A DNA stretch of 64,000 nucleotides from Chryseobacterium angstadtii (GTDB taxonomy: Bacteria; Bacteroidota; Bacteroidia; Flavobacteriales; Weeksellaceae), in NCBI RefSeq assembly GCF_001045465.1, contig NZ_LFND01000003.1:868001-932000 (forward strand). Direction: 5' to 3'. Positions within the stretch are counted from its first letter, which is position 1. Each line of letters opens with the position of its first letter. The notes beneath the pieces are model-generated. The model had not been told where the DNA came from and searched no databases. It saw nothing but the letters and a program-made list of their open reading frames with translations. This document shows, in pieces, positions 44,746-55,300 of this stretch. The position numbers and the translations under genes are program-made.

Positions 44746-45441
44746 CTACTGATGTAATTTCAATGATTGATGATTGTAGATATATTGAGTATTATTATTA
44801 TTTTTAATGATAATATCTTCATTTCCCGGTTTCAGAACCAGTGAGTCTGCATTGAAAGTAAAAATGATTTCATCTTTTGATTCTTTAATCTTTAAGATAT
44901 CGGTTAAACTTTTCTCCTCATTGTTGGGTTCAATATCCAGATTTCCAATATGTTTTATTGTTCCGCTTTGTAATAAATAAGCATCCCCGCCAAAAAAATA
45001 CTCAAAGGCCTGCTGGCAGACGATAATGATATTTCCGTTTTGGTTGTTTTTATAAAAATGAGGCTCATAAAGATAAGCTTCCCCTGATCCTTGCGATGTG
45101 TAGATGATTTGGTTTTTATTATTCAGCAATAAAAGTCTTTTTCCAAAGTTTTCTTCCGTATCTGGTAATGTAATTTTTCCATCCAAAGCAGAATAACTTC
45201 CCACTGCAATTGTATTTTCTCCGATAGAAAATGCCTTCGAAACATCAAATCCGCTGATTTTTAAATTAGAGATGGTTTTGGGCTTAAACTCCATATATAA
45301 AGCATCTTTTACCGTTTTGGATTTAATTGTGTCCGTTCCTTCCTCTTTTACCGATACCTCATTTATTGGAGGATCTTTCGGAAGTTCTTTTTTACATGAA
45401 ACCAAACTGAGTAAAGCGATTGCAGGAAAAAGGTTTTTCAT
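44746..45441 (-). CDS. Lipoprotein of unknown function
   Basis: A 231-residue protein with a short lipoprotein signal ending LVSC (Cys about residue 16), a charged linker, and then a beta-rich part (NTIAVGSYSALDGKITL, QIIYTSQGSGEAYLYEPHFY) that reads like a beta-propeller or signalling-type domain without a known signature. It begins 6 bases after the NudK gene ends, so it is on the same transcript. Confidence 0.68.
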   Translation of the reverse strand: MKNLFPAIALLSLVSCKKELPKDPPINEVSVKEEGTDTIKSKTVKDALYMEFKPKTISNLKISGFDVSKAFSIGENTIAVGSYSALDGKITLPDTEENFGKRLLLLNNKNQIIYTSQGSGEAYLYEPHFYKNNQNGNIIIVCQQAFEYFFGGDAYLLQSGTIKHIGNLDIEPNNEEKSLTDILKIKESKDEIIFTFNADSLVLKPGNEDIIIKNNNNTQYIYNHQSLKLHQ

Positions 45442-45447
45442 ATTTTT

Positions 45448-46029
45448 CTATACAATATTGTTGATTCTTAAATGCTGCAGGAGCATAATGGTTTTGGCAT
45501 CCATAATTTCTCCGTTTCCGGTCATGGCAAGTGCTTTGTCAAATGGAAGTTCCAGAACTTCAATGTTTTCGCCTTCTTCTTCAAGGCCGCCGCCGTCTGT
45601 AATCTTCATTTCATTTGAATATTCTGCAATGAAAAAATGAAGAATCTCTGTTACAGATCCCGGCGACATATAAGCTTCGAATACCTTTTCTACTTTTGAG
45701 ATTTTGTAGCCGGTTTCTTCTTCCGTTTCTCTTTTGATGCATTCTTCAGGATTATCATTGTCCAGCAGGCCGGCACAGGCCTCAATAAGCATTCCTGATG
45801 TATTTCCATTGATGAAAGTCGGCAGTCTGAACTGTCTGGTCAGGATTACGGTTCCTGAAGTGGTGTTATAGAGAAGAATAACAGCGCCGTTTCCTCTGTC
45901 GTAGGCTTCTCTGCTTTGGGTTTCCGTAGTTCCGTCTTTCTTGGCAATGGTGTAGGTGACTTTATTTAAAGTATACCAGTTGTCTGAAAGAATTTCTGTT
46001 TTTATGATTTTAATATCTGGTGTGTGCAT
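45448..46029 (-). CDS. nudK: NUDIX hydrolase, GDP-mannose pyrophosphatase type (NudK)
   Basis: A 193-residue NUDIX protein. The NUDIX box is at residues 87-107 ([21 protein letters not shown]), matching NudK-type spacing, including the GLLDND start. The N-terminal domain-swapped strand region and the QFRLPTF segment also fit. It hydrolyses nucleotide sugars such as GDP-mannose to mannose-1-phosphate and GMP. It lies 27 bases downstream of an epimerase and 6 bases upstream of a lipoprotein gene. Confidence 0.85.
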   Translation of the reverse strand: MHTPDIKIIKTEILSDNWYTLNKVTYTIAKKDGTTETQSREAYDRGNGAVILLYNTTSGTVILTRQFRLPTFINGNTSGMLIEACAGLLDNDNPEECIKRETEEETGYKISKVEKVFEAYMSPGSVTEILHFFIAEYSNEMKITDGGGLEEEGENIEVLELPFDKALAMTGNGEIMDAKTIMLLQHLRINNIV

Positions 46030-46056
46030 AAATGAATTGAATCTTTTAATAGTATT

Positions 46057-46974
46057 TTATTTTGTTCGATGTAGAATTAATAAATCTTCCAGAGCTTTTC
46101 TGAGATCCGGAAATTTAAACTGAAATCCTGTGTCCTGAATTTTTTGTGAAGAAGCTCTTGATCCTTCCAGTAAAGCATCTGCAAGCTCTCCGAATATAAG
46201 TTTTAAAACGAAAGCCGGAATATTAGGCATAAAAAGAGGTTTATTCATGACTTCAGCAATTTTCTTCGTTAAATTTTCATTGGTGGTATGTTGAGGAGAA
46301 ACGGCATTATAAGCCTCATTCATAGCTGGGTTTTTCAAAGCGGCTTCATAAATGGAACAGATATCTTCGATGTGAATCCATGGCATATATTGTTTTCCGC
46401 TTCCCAAAGCAGATCCAATCCCGTATTGTATGGTAGGACCCATTTTTTTCAACGCTCCGTCTTCTTTGGAAAGAACTACTGCCGTGCGTATTTTAACCAC
46501 TCTATCAGCAAGGTTTTGTTCTTTGAAGTCATCTGCAGCTTTTTCCCATAAAACCACAACTTCACTCAGAAAATCATTTCCCGGAGGATCATTTTCCGTA
46601 TAAATTTTATCGGTAGTGACTGTTCCGTAATAATTGATCCCTGATGCTGAGATAAAAGATTTAAGCTGTATGTTTTTCTTTTTTAAGGTTTTCAAAAGAA
46701 GCCCGGCCGAATCTACGCGGCTGGATATAAGTTCTTTTTTTCTTTCCGGAGTCCATCTTTTCTCAGAAATATTGGCGCCCGCAAGATGAATGATGTGGGA
46801 GACCTGATCAAAAGCAGATTCATCAATGGTTCCTTTTTGGATATCCCATTCAAAATCACGGTCATGTTTTTTCTTTCGGGTCAGAAATCTTACGGTATAT
46901 TCGTTTTCAATTTTTTTAGCCAGTTCACGGGCGATCATACCTCCGGCACCGGTTATCAGAACGATTTCTTTCAT
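46057..46974 (-). CDS. TIGR01777-family NAD(P)-dependent epimerase
   Basis: A 305-residue SDR-type protein. The Rossmann motif is TGAGGMIA near residue 8, followed by HLAGANISEKRWTPERKKEL, a signature of the TIGR01777 (YfcH/SDR39U1) family. The active-site Tyr region is ASGINYYGT, and the C-terminus has the DUF1731 segment (FGELADALLEGSRASSQK). The substrate is unknown. It lies 26 bases downstream of the zinc-ribbon gene. Confidence 0.88.
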   Translation of the reverse strand: MKEIVLITGAGGMIARELAKKIENEYTVRFLTRKKKHDRDFEWDIQKGTIDESAFDQVSHIIHLAGANISEKRWTPERKKELISSRVDSAGLLLKTLKKKNIQLKSFISASGINYYGTVTTDKIYTENDPPGNDFLSEVVVLWEKAADDFKEQNLADRVVKIRTAVVLSKEDGALKKMGPTIQYGIGSALGSGKQYMPWIHIEDICSIYEAALKNPAMNEAYNAVSPQHTTNENLTKKIAEVMNKPLFMPNIPAFVLKLIFGELADALLEGSRASSQKIQDTGFQFKFPDLRKALEDLLILHRTK

Positions 46975-47000
46975 ACTTTTATGTTTAAGGTTAAAAGTTT

Positions 47001-47345
47001 CTATGCCTGATTTTTTACAATTAGAACATAATCATCTTCCAGAAATTTATAGCCGTAATCATAAATAAATCTATATTCAGAGCCATTTTTATACACTTTC
47101 AGATTGGTAAAATATTCGAAATCAAAACCCAGACCGTTCATCCTTGATTTGGCGATTTTAGCTTTTCCGTCTGTATTCAGTTCCAAAAGGATGCGGTAAT
47201 TCTTACGGAGTTTGTTGTTAACGTTCCGCATCAGATTGGAAGAATCCTTATTCTGCTTATTGTTGTAGGCATTCCGGCAGGCATCATTGCAGAATTTCTT
47301 ATCCGCCCTTCCGATAATTTTTTCGCCGCATTCGAGACAGTTCAT
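47001..47345 (-). CDS. Small protein with N-terminal zinc ribbon
   Basis: A 114-residue protein. The first 25 residues contain CLECG and KFCNDACR, four Cys in two pairs that would bind one zinc. The remainder is charged, with a hydrophobic strand region near the end (EYRFIYDYGYKFLEDDYVLIV). It resembles small zinc-ribbon proteins of unknown role found in Bacteroidota. It is 5 bases downstream of the HPP gene. Confidence 0.75.
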   Translation of the reverse strand: MNCLECGEKIIGRADKKFCNDACRNAYNNKQNKDSSNLMRNVNNKLRKNYRILLELNTDGKAKIAKSRMNGLGFDFEYFTNLKVYKNGSEYRFIYDYGYKFLEDDYVLIVKNQA

Positions 47346-47350
47346 GTTTT

Positions 47351-47953
47351 TTATTTTTTCATTTTGTGTGGATGCTCATGTTTTTTTCTCAACAGCCTTT
47401 TAAATCTGCTGTGGGAAGGGTAGCTTCGGTTTGGAGTCATATTATTGAACAGCAAAGCAGCAAGGAGGAGAATAATACAACCTGATAAAACAGGCGAGAG
47501 AACATACCAGTATCCCAGTTCCGGAATTTTTCCAACAGAACTCACAGCAATCAGAGCCGTTGCTCCGCCGGGCGGATGCAGGGTTTTGGTATATTGCATA
47601 AGAACGATGGAAAAAGCTACAGCTAGAGGAGCAGAAAGCCAGATAATATCAGGAACAATCTTGTAAACGGTTACCCCAACAATAGCGGAGATCACATGTC
47701 CTCCGACTAAATTTCTGGGCTGGGCCAAAGGACTCTGGATAGCACCATAAATCAGCACACTGGAGGCACCGAAAGATCCTATCAGAAATATATTTTCAGT
47801 AGCTGATACGGAATGGGACTGGATAAAAGCAATAATTCCAATTCCGACGAAAGCTCCCAGAAATGACCAGAAATGTTCTTTATAATCAACCAGAGTTTCT
47901 TTGTAGATCACATATTTGGATACCCTGAACGTTCTTTTTATAGTCTTCTTCAT
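47351..47953 (-). CDS. HPP family membrane protein
   Basis: A 200-residue integral membrane protein with about five helices. The family-naming motif HPPGGATAL lies in TKTLHPPGGATALIA. The C-terminus is a basic cytoplasmic tail with several His and Lys. HPP proteins are implicated in nitrite or small-anion handling in some organisms; the role here is not established. The start overlaps the arginase-like stop by one base, indicating coupling. Confidence 0.88.
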   Translation of the reverse strand: MKKTIKRTFRVSKYVIYKETLVDYKEHFWSFLGAFVGIGIIAFIQSHSVSATENIFLIGSFGASSVLIYGAIQSPLAQPRNLVGGHVISAIVGVTVYKIVPDIIWLSAPLAVAFSIVLMQYTKTLHPPGGATALIAVSSVGKIPELGYWYVLSPVLSGCIILLLAALLFNNMTPNRSYPSHSRFKRLLRKKHEHPHKMKK

Positions 47954-48858
47954 TAATCTTCTTTATTTTTTATAATTTGAATTAAGTTTTTTATAAACAT
48001 CTGAGTAAAGGTTCCGCTTTCATCATAATCGGGATCCAGGATAGTGATTTCTATTCCAAAACATGAGGGAGAATGAACCAGAGGTACCAAAATTTCTCTG
48101 AGATTTTCATAATCAATACCTGCTTCCATTCTGCTGTCTACTGCAGGCATAAGTTCATCTTTCAGAACATCTACGTCAAAATGAATGAAAAACCCGTCAA
48201 GGGATTTACTGTCGATCATCTTTAGAAAGTCGTCTTCAGTTTTTCGAAAGCCGTTTTTTCTCAGTTGATACAGATCAAAATAATGAATATCGGAATCCAC
48301 GATTTGTTGAACATATTCTTTATCATCGGTTTCTGCATTTCCCACACAGAAAATGTTTTCTTCTTTAAAATAAGGTTGAAGTCCCTGAAGATTGGTTAAT
48401 TTCTCAGGTCCGGTTCCGGTAATAATAGCCAAATCCATTCCTGCTGCTGCAGAGGTAGAAGAAAGGTGAGGTGGAATAAAATCAGTATGCCCATCCAGAT
48501 AAAATAATCCGAAATTTCCCAGTTTTTTTAAAGCGAGAGCAGTTCCGATCAGAATACTGCAGTCACCTCCAAGCATGATGCTGAAACTATTTTTTTCATG
48601 ATTATCCAGGATGAGATTTGCCTGTTTTTGGGCATATTCAACAATAATATCAGCATTTAAAACACCCGATTCCTGATCCAGGTTCATAGAATACTTCGGG
48701 GTGTCTAATCTGAAAACATCTGTAGGACTAATTTCCTGATGAAAACCCAACTTTCTGAGCCAGTCCGGCAGTTTTTTGACACCAGGTTCAGTTTCATGAT
48801 CCTTTTTCTTCAGTCCTAAATTAAAAGGAAACTCAAAAATTTGGATGGCTTTCTTCAT
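47953..48858 (-). CDS. Arginase/agmatinase/formiminoglutamase-fold hydrolase
   Basis: A 301-residue ureohydrolase. The metal-binding motifs are present: GGDCS, FYLDGHTDF (DxHxD) and HFDVDVLKDE, with a later EITILDPDYD. Together they give a binuclear manganese site. The pattern is closer to the broad arginase family found in Bacteroidota than to classical arginase; the exact substrate (arginine, agmatine or formimidoylglutamate) is not determined. It is the first gene of the long minus-strand run. A TATCTTTG -7 element lies at 48873-48880 with a TTTG 16 bases upstream. Confidence 0.85.
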   Translation of the reverse strand: MKKAIQIFEFPFNLGLKKKDHETEPGVKKLPDWLRKLGFHQEISPTDVFRLDTPKYSMNLDQESGVLNADIIVEYAQKQANLILDNHEKNSFSIMLGGDCSILIGTALALKKLGNFGLFYLDGHTDFIPPHLSSTSAAAGMDLAIITGTGPEKLTNLQGLQPYFKEENIFCVGNAETDDKEYVQQIVDSDIHYFDLYQLRKNGFRKTEDDFLKMIDSKSLDGFFIHFDVDVLKDELMPAVDSRMEAGIDYENLREILVPLVHSPSCFGIEITILDPDYDESGTFTQMFIKNLIQIIKNKED

Positions 48859-49030
48859 AGGTGATGTTTCATCAAAGATACGGAATTATCCGTTTGCAAA
48901 CGACTACAAACGAATTTAAATAGTTTATAACCGACTAAGGTGGGGCAAGGTTTCCATCTTTGCTACAGAGATTTGAGAAACACAGTGAACGTCTCATATC
49001 TGAATTATTAATCTTAAAAATTTTAAAGCT

Positions 49031-49363
49031 ATGTCACTAAGAAACAAAGTAACACTTATTGGTTACACAGGAAAAGAAGTTGAAACCGTAAATTTTGAAA
49101 GCGGAAGTATAAAAGCAAGTGTGTCTTTGGCCACCAGCGATCATTATACGAATGCAAAAGGAGAGAAAGTGGAAGAAACACAATGGCACAATCTTATTGC
49201 CTTTGGAAAAACGGCTGAGATCCTTCAAAAGTATGTCCCAAAAGGAAAAGAAATTGCTGTGGAAGGAAAGCTTACCTACAGATCTTACGATGATAAAGAT
49301 GGGGTGAAGCGGTACATTACAGAGATCAGAGTAGACGAAATTCTTCTTTTGGGAGGTAAATAA
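49031..49363 (+). CDS. ssb: Single-stranded DNA-binding protein, tail-less form
   Basis: A 110-residue OB-fold protein. It has the SSB start SLRNKVTLIGYTGKEVE, then VSLATSDHYTNAKGEKVEETQWHN and VPKGKEIAVEGKLTYRSY, which are conserved in bacterial SSB. It ends at ILLLGGK, without the acidic DDDLPF-type tail that normally recruits repair and replication partners. It may be a second, specialised SSB. The HRDC-domain gene starts 14 bases later, so the two are probably co-transcribed. Confidence 0.93.
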   Translation: MSLRNKVTLIGYTGKEVETVNFESGSIKASVSLATSDHYTNAKGEKVEETQWHNLIAFGKTAEILQKYVPKGKEIAVEGKLTYRSYDDKDGVKRYITEIRVDEILLLGGK

Positions 49364-49377
49364 TAGTAAAAACACAG

Positions 49378-49833
49378 ATGATGAAAGTAAAAGTTTTTAA
49401 AATTCGGCTTCCCAAAGAGTTTCTCTATCAGGATCAGAAAATGTTGGATGATTTTCTGGAAGTGAACGAAATTATAAAAGTGGAAACCGCTTTTGTAAAT
49501 GATGAATGTTATTGGTCCGTCATTCTATATTTTGAAGAGCTGAAAACAGCCAAAAATATAGTGAAAGAATCAAAGGCAGTGAAATATTCTGCAGACAATG
49601 ATATTTTAAACTCCGATGAAGAGAAAATTTTAGATGCCCTGAAATACTGGAGATCTGAGAAGGCTAAGGAACAGGATCTCCCCACTTATTTTATCGCGAG
49701 CAATAAAGAGCTGATGTCTGTCGCCAAATATAAACCTGCTAAAAAAGAAGAGCTATTGGAGATCAAAGGTTTCGGGAAACATAAAATTGAAAATTATGGT
49801 GAAGAGATTCTTGAAATCCTGGAAAGTGTCTGA
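49378..49833 (+). CDS. HRDC-domain protein
   Basis: A 151-residue cytoplasmic protein. The C-terminal half (LDALKYWRSEKAKEQDLPTYF, NKELMSVAKYKPAKKEEL, IKGFGKHKIENYG) is a complete HRDC domain, the helical nucleic-acid-binding module of RecQ and RNase D. The N-terminal 80 residues are unassigned. With ssb just upstream, a role in DNA repair or helicase assistance is plausible. The second ATG, one codon on, is an equally good start. Confidence 0.88.
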   Translation: MMKVKVFKIRLPKEFLYQDQKMLDDFLEVNEIIKVETAFVNDECYWSVILYFEELKTAKNIVKESKAVKYSADNDILNSDEEKILDALKYWRSEKAKEQDLPTYFIASNKELMSVAKYKPAKKEELLEIKGFGKHKIENYGEEILEILESV

Positions 49834-49863
49834 TTTTTCGGATTGAAAGATAACTAAGCATTG

Positions 49864-49893
49864 AAAGCTGAGGAAAAAATACTCCTCAGCTTT
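49864..49893 (+). terminator. Rho-independent terminator after ssb-HRDC
   Basis: AAAGCTGAGG and CCTCAGCTTT around an A-rich loop, followed by TATATGT; it precedes the hisS promoter. Confidence 0.85.
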
Positions 49894-49957
49894 TATATGT
49901 TTCGCAAAAGTCCTTTCAATTCCTTATTTTTGCATCTATCAAAATGACATACAGCAA

Positions 49958-51310
49958 ATGAAGCCAAGCTTAGCAAGAGGAACCCGTGATTTTTCCGCGT
50001 TGGAAGTTTCAAGAAGAAGATATATTATCAATACTTTACAGAAGAATTTTGAATTATTCGGATTTCAGCCTTTGGAAACTCCAAGTTTTGAAAATCTTTC
50101 TACACTCACAGGAAAATATGGAGAAGAAGGAGACCGTTTGATTTTTAAAATATTAAATTCCGGAAACTATCTGGATAAGGTTTCTGCAGAAGAATTGCAC
50201 GTGGACAATCATCAGGCATTGACTAAGAAGATTTCCGAAAAAGCTTTGAGATATGACTTAACAGTTCCTTTCGCACGATACGTGTCTATGAATCACGGTC
50301 AATTGGTTTTTCCTTTTAAACGGTATCAGATTCAACCGGTTTGGAGGGCCGACAGACCTGCAAAAGGGAGATTCAGAGAGTTTTATCAATGTGATGCTGA
50401 TGTAGTTGGAAGCGAAAGCCTTTTACAGGAAGTAGACTTAGTTCAGCTGTATCTGAAATCATTCTCGGATCTTAAAATTCCTGTTACCATTCATATGAAC
50501 AACAGAAAAATTCTTTCCGGACTTGCAGAATATGCAGGTATTACCGATAAACTGATTGAATTTACTGTAGCTTTGGACAAACTTGATAAGATTGGAAAAG
50601 AAGGCGTTGTTAAGGAATTATTGGAAAGAGAAATTGCTCAGGAATCTATTGATAAACTAGAGTTTTTATTCAACCAGACAGATGATGCCCTGGAAAACCT
50701 TCTTCAGCTGAAAGAAAAATTTGCAGACAGTGAAATTGGATTGAAAGGAGTGGAAGAACTGGAATTTGTTCTTACTCAATCTTTAAATCTTGGCGTAGAT
50801 ATGCAAAACCTTGTCTTCAATATTACGCTAGCGAGAGGTTTAGATTATTATACCGGAGCCATTTTCGAAGTAAAGGCAGATGAAGTGGCTATGGGATCTA
50901 TTGGAGGCGGTGGAAGGTATGACAACCTTACAGAAGTTTTTGGTGTGAAAAATATTCCTGGGATCGGGATTTCATTTGGTCTGGACAGAGTTTATCTGGT
51001 GATGGAAGAACTTCAGCTTTTCCCTGAGGAAGCTACAACCAATGTAGAGTATCTGTTTGCTAATTTCGGAGGAGAAGAAATTGTAGAAGCCCTGAAGCTG
51101 ATTATGAAGCTGAGAGAAAAAGGAATTTCTGCCGAACTTTATCCGGAGAATTCAAAACTGAACAAACAGTTTACATTTGCTGAAAAGAAAGGAATAAAAA
51201 ATCTTGTTTTCTTAGGAGAAGAAGAAATCAAAAATGGAACGGTTACTTTTAAAGATCTTACTGCCGGAGAACAGAAAACAGTTTCTGTAGAGGAGTTTTT
51301 AGGTCTGTAA
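49958..51310 (+). CDS. hisS: Histidyl-tRNA synthetase
   Basis: A 450-residue class II synthetase of the Bacteroidota type. Motif 1 region (RGTRDF), motif 2 ([23 protein letters not shown]) and the histidine-specific segment [14 protein letters not shown] are visible, as is motif 3 ([13 protein letters not shown]). A C-terminal anticodon-binding domain follows. It charges tRNA-His. A TATTTTTG -7 element is at 49925-49932. It is flanked by terminators. Confidence 0.96.
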   Translation: MKPSLARGTRDFSALEVSRRRYIINTLQKNFELFGFQPLETPSFENLSTLTGKYGEEGDRLIFKILNSGNYLDKVSAEELHVDNHQALTKKISEKALRYDLTVPFARYVSMNHGQLVFPFKRYQIQPVWRADRPAKGRFREFYQCDADVVGSESLLQEVDLVQLYLKSFSDLKIPVTIHMNNRKILSGLAEYAGITDKLIEFTVALDKLDKIGKEGVVKELLEREIAQESIDKLEFLFNQTDDALENLLQLKEKFADSEIGLKGVEELEFVLTQSLNLGVDMQNLVFNITLARGLDYYTGAIFEVKADEVAMGSIGGGGRYDNLTEVFGVKNIPGIGISFGLDRVYLVMEELQLFPEEATTNVEYLFANFGGEEIVEALKLIMKLREKGISAELYPENSKLNKQFTFAEKKGIKNLVFLGEEEIKNGTVTFKDLTAGEQKTVSVEEFLGL

Positions 51311-51323
51311 AAATTAAGATAAC

Positions 51324-51396
51324 TAAAAATCCTGTTACAGGAGTTTATTCCGGGCAATTCAAAAGCTTAGTCTAAACTTGGGTAACAGGATTTTTT
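51324..51396 (+). terminator. Terminator after hisS with long loop
   Basis: AAAAATCCTGTTAC (51324-51337) and GTAACAGGATTTTT (51382-51395) pair perfectly, with a loop of about 44 bases and a T run at the end. Confidence 0.8.
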
Positions 51397-51531
51397 ATGC
51401 TTTAATAATAAGGCTTTTTCTCTCAATTTTTCTCAATAATTCTTTTGTGATATTTAAAAATTAATAAACTTTTTTAAAAATTTTAATCTTCGAAAAGAAA
51501 AAATAATTACATTTGCTTCAATCTTATATGT

Positions 51532-52293
51532 ATGAACATACCTACAAAGAATTTTACCATTGATCATAAAAGTAAGTTGCCTCTTCATGTGCAGGTAGAA
51601 GAGCTTTTCCGAAAACTTATCAAGATGGAACCTTTTAATAAAGGAGCTTTACTGCCTAAGGAAGTGGATTTGGCCAATCTTTGGGGAGTATCACGAAATA
51701 CAATCCGTCAGGCAACCAATAAACTGGAGCACGAAGGACTTATTGTACGGAAAAAAGGAATTGGTACCCGCGTTGCGGAAAAGAAAAGCTTAGTAACAGG
51801 ACTGGATCACTGGTACAGCTTTACAAGAGAGATGCAGGAAAAAGGAATTGAGGTCATTAATCTGTTATTAAAAACAGAAAACGAAACCCCCAACGAAACT
51901 TTATGTAATTTTTTTAACTGTACTCCGGAAAGAAAATTATTTAAACTCTCAAAATTAAAAGGTGAAAACTCAGATGAACCTATTGTTTATTTTGAAAGTT
52001 ATTTTCATCCAAGATTAGGGGTCAGCAAGGAGGATGATTTTAATATTCCTTTATATACAATGCTTCAGGAACGTTATGGAGTAGTGGTTCATCGGTCCCG
52101 TGAAAATATAAGCGCCTGTAATGCAGGTACTGTGATAGGGAAAAAATTGAAAGTTCCGGCTTCTTTTCCTATTTTGAAAAGGGAACGTTTTGTTTATGAC
52201 ATCAATGGAAAGGCGGTGGAGTATAATGTCGGGTATTACAGGTCAGATAAATTTACGTATAGCATTGATATTACAAAATCAGCTGAAAATTAA
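51532..52293 (+). CDS. GntR/HutC-family regulator of the mannoside locus
   Basis: A 253-residue regulator. The N-terminal winged HTH (about 15-85) shows the GntR pattern LPLHVQVEELFRKLI and LWGVSRNTIRQATNKLEHEG. The C-terminal UTRA domain (about 100-245) binds a small effector, typically a sugar phosphate. Its position just upstream of the alpha-mannosidase, kinase and isomerase genes suggests that it responds to mannose-6-phosphate or a related compound. A TACATTTG -7 element is at 51508-51515. Confidence 0.9.
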   Translation: MNIPTKNFTIDHKSKLPLHVQVEELFRKLIKMEPFNKGALLPKEVDLANLWGVSRNTIRQATNKLEHEGLIVRKKGIGTRVAEKKSLVTGLDHWYSFTREMQEKGIEVINLLLKTENETPNETLCNFFNCTPERKLFKLSKLKGENSDEPIVYFESYFHPRLGVSKEDDFNIPLYTMLQERYGVVVHRSRENISACNAGTVIGKKLKVPASFPILKRERFVYDINGKAVEYNVGYYRSDKFTYSIDITKSAEN

Positions 52294-52355
52294 AGGTATT
52301 TTCATATTTATATATGTTCAAACATTCTTACATATTATTTAAAATTATAAATCTT

Positions 52356-55300
52356 ATGCAAAAAAAATATTTTACTTTATTCGTGTTTATTCTTGTATCG
52401 GGTAATTTTTTTTACGGACAGAAAAAAGTGCCGTTTTTTGGCCATATTGAGGCTGTCAACGGATATGCCCGTGAAATTAGCGGTGAGAACATCGGTTACT
52501 TCTCTGCATTCCCTGATTATGCGAACCAGGCATTACTTACCCGTGCAACAGATGGAGCTAAAATTATAGAATGGGAAACAGAAGCCGTACCGGGGAAAAT
52601 TAAAGGCCCTTATATTTATTTCAGCTGGCTGGCATCTCATTCTTCAGGATCCAGCGGCGGAATACGCCATTTCGATCTTTCTATCAATGATAAAAAAGTA
52701 CTTACTCTCACAACTTACCCCGGAAATAAAAATCCGGACTGGATTGCTAAAGCGGCAGACAGTACAGCTTTTGTATTTCATCAGACAAAAACAGACGGGC
52801 TTAAAGATTCTTACGGAATTGCTTATTTAAGAATTCCTCTTAATAAAGTAACCCCGGGAAAACCTCTGAAGTTAAAAATGACCGGAAAAGCAGAAAACAG
52901 CAGAGACTGGTTCATGACCTATAAATTCACCTTTCAGGAAAAAATGGACGCAGAAATGACTCCTTTTATTCTGAAAGACGGACGAAGAATGATTACACTG
53001 ACCAGTCTTCATTTTGGAAAAGAACAAAAAATAACAGCAAAAATCAATAATAAAGAAACATTCTCTTTTAATATGGAGGATGGCATTAAAAGTTTTGAAA
53101 TACCTGTATCTGTTTCAGAAAAGGAGAAATCCGTGCTGATAACGGTGACTGCAGACGAAAAGGAATTATATAGGAAAGATCTTGCTGTTGAAACTGTTGT
53201 ACCCCGTACATTGTATTTTATTCATCATTCCCATACAGATGTAGGATATTCTCATTTGCAGGCAGAAGTGGCCAAAATTCATACCCAAAACATCTATGAT
53301 GCGCTTAAAATGATAGAAGAGACACGCAGTTTGCCGGAAGAAGCCCGCTTTAAATGGAATGTGGAAGCCCTTTGGGATGTAGAAAATTTTATGCAGAAAG
53401 CCAGTCCTAAAGAAATACAGTCCTTTGTAAAAGCCGTAAAAGAAGGAAGTATAGGACTTTCCGCAATGTATGCGAATATTTTAACAGGGCTGAGCCAGCC
53501 TGAAGAGTTATTCCACTATACAGAATATGCTCAAAAGCTGGAAAAAGAATATGGCTTATCTATCAAAAGTGCAATGATGTCTGATGTTCCCGGATTTGCA
53601 TGGTCTTTAGTGCCTGCACTCACTTCTTCGGGAGTCAAATATTTTTCCAGCGGTCCCAACTATTTAGGGAAAAGCAATCCTTATCTGGGAGATCGTGTCG
53701 GAAATTTTGTGAAAAGCTGGGGAGATAGACCGGTTTGGTGGGAATCTCCTTCGGGTGAAAGTAAAATATTATTCTGGACAGGCGGCAGAGGCTATTCTTC
53801 GTGGCATGGTATTCATCCAGGCGAAGTATTCGAAAACGGAAAGAAAAAAATAGCCGAATATCTCAATGATCTTACTAAAAGTCAATATCCTTACGATATC
53901 GTTCAGTGGCGATATAATATAGTGGCAGACAACGGCCCGATTGATACGTCGGTATCAAAATTTATAGATGAATGGAATAAAAAATATGCTTCTCCCAAAA
54001 TAATTCTGAGTACCAATGAAAAAATGTTTGAAGCGTTTGAGAAAAAATACGGTAATCAGATTCCTGTCGTAAAAGGAGATATCAGCCCTTATTGGGAAGA
54101 CGGAGCCATGTCTACGGCGAAAGAAGAAGGTGTAAACCGGAACAGCAGTCTGAAGCTTCAGCAGCTTACCACCCTTTACTCCATATTGAATCCTGAATTG
54201 TATGACCGTCAAAAATTCTATGAAGCATGGAAAAACGTTATTCTTTTTCATGAACATACTTGGGGAGCATTCAACAGTATTACAGCTCCTGACCTTCCTT
54301 TTGTTACCGATCAGTGGAAAGTGAAAAAACAGTTTTCTTCCGATGGAAATATACTGGCAAACCAACTGGAAGAAGATTTACTGAAACCTATAACCAGTCC
54401 TGCTTCAAAAACGATTGCCGTATTCAATACCTCATCATGGAAACGAAGCGGAACGGTGATTATGAAAAATAATCTAGACGGAAACGGACTGGAAGATGCT
54501 AAAGGGAATAAAATCCCTGTACAGAAGCTTACAGACGGCACAGTCGCATTTATCGCGGAAAACGTTCCAGCACTGGGATATACCTCATATAAAGTTATAA
54601 AAGAAGAAGTAAAAGGACAGAATCCGTTTTCTGTTTCAGCTAATGAGGTTTCTAACGGAAAAGTGGCTGTAGCATGGGATACAAAAACAGGAAGTATTAT
54701 TAAAATTAAGGATAAAAGTGAATTTAATCATGCGGGGAGTTTTAATAAACAGGGACTTAACAGCTATTGGTACGTTCCGGGACTAAATCCTCAGGATGCT
54801 TTATCCAATACAGATACGAAAGTGAAAATCCTTGAAAATGGTCCTGTTGCTGTTAAAATATCCCTGTTATCAGAAGCTCCCGGAGCCAAAAGCCTTGAAC
54901 GTATACTGACGCTGTTTGCAGACAGTGATGAGGTTTTTCTGGAAAATATCGTAGATAAAAAGCCCGTGCGTACCAAAGAATCTGTGCATTTCGGCTTTCC
55001 TTTTAATTCAGGATTTAAAGATATAACAGTGGATGCAGGATATGGGGTCATGAAATACCTTACGGACCAGCTTCCGGGATCTAATATGGATTACTGGTAC
55101 AGCCGCCGTTGGGTGGATGCTTCTTCAGGAAAAAAAGGAATTCAATGGATGATGCTGGAAACCCCTTTAATTGAGGCATCGGAAATGATAGATGAAAGAA
55201 TGATCATAGACAACAGCCATAAAAAGTGGAAAGATAAAGGAAATCCGGGAACAACCAATTGGTTCAGCTATGCCATGAATAATTACTGGCACACCAATTA

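Noticed and set aside
52314..52355. Upstream start for the GH38 gene
   Set aside because: The internal ATG at 52356 gives a clean signal peptide, while the extension would bury it.
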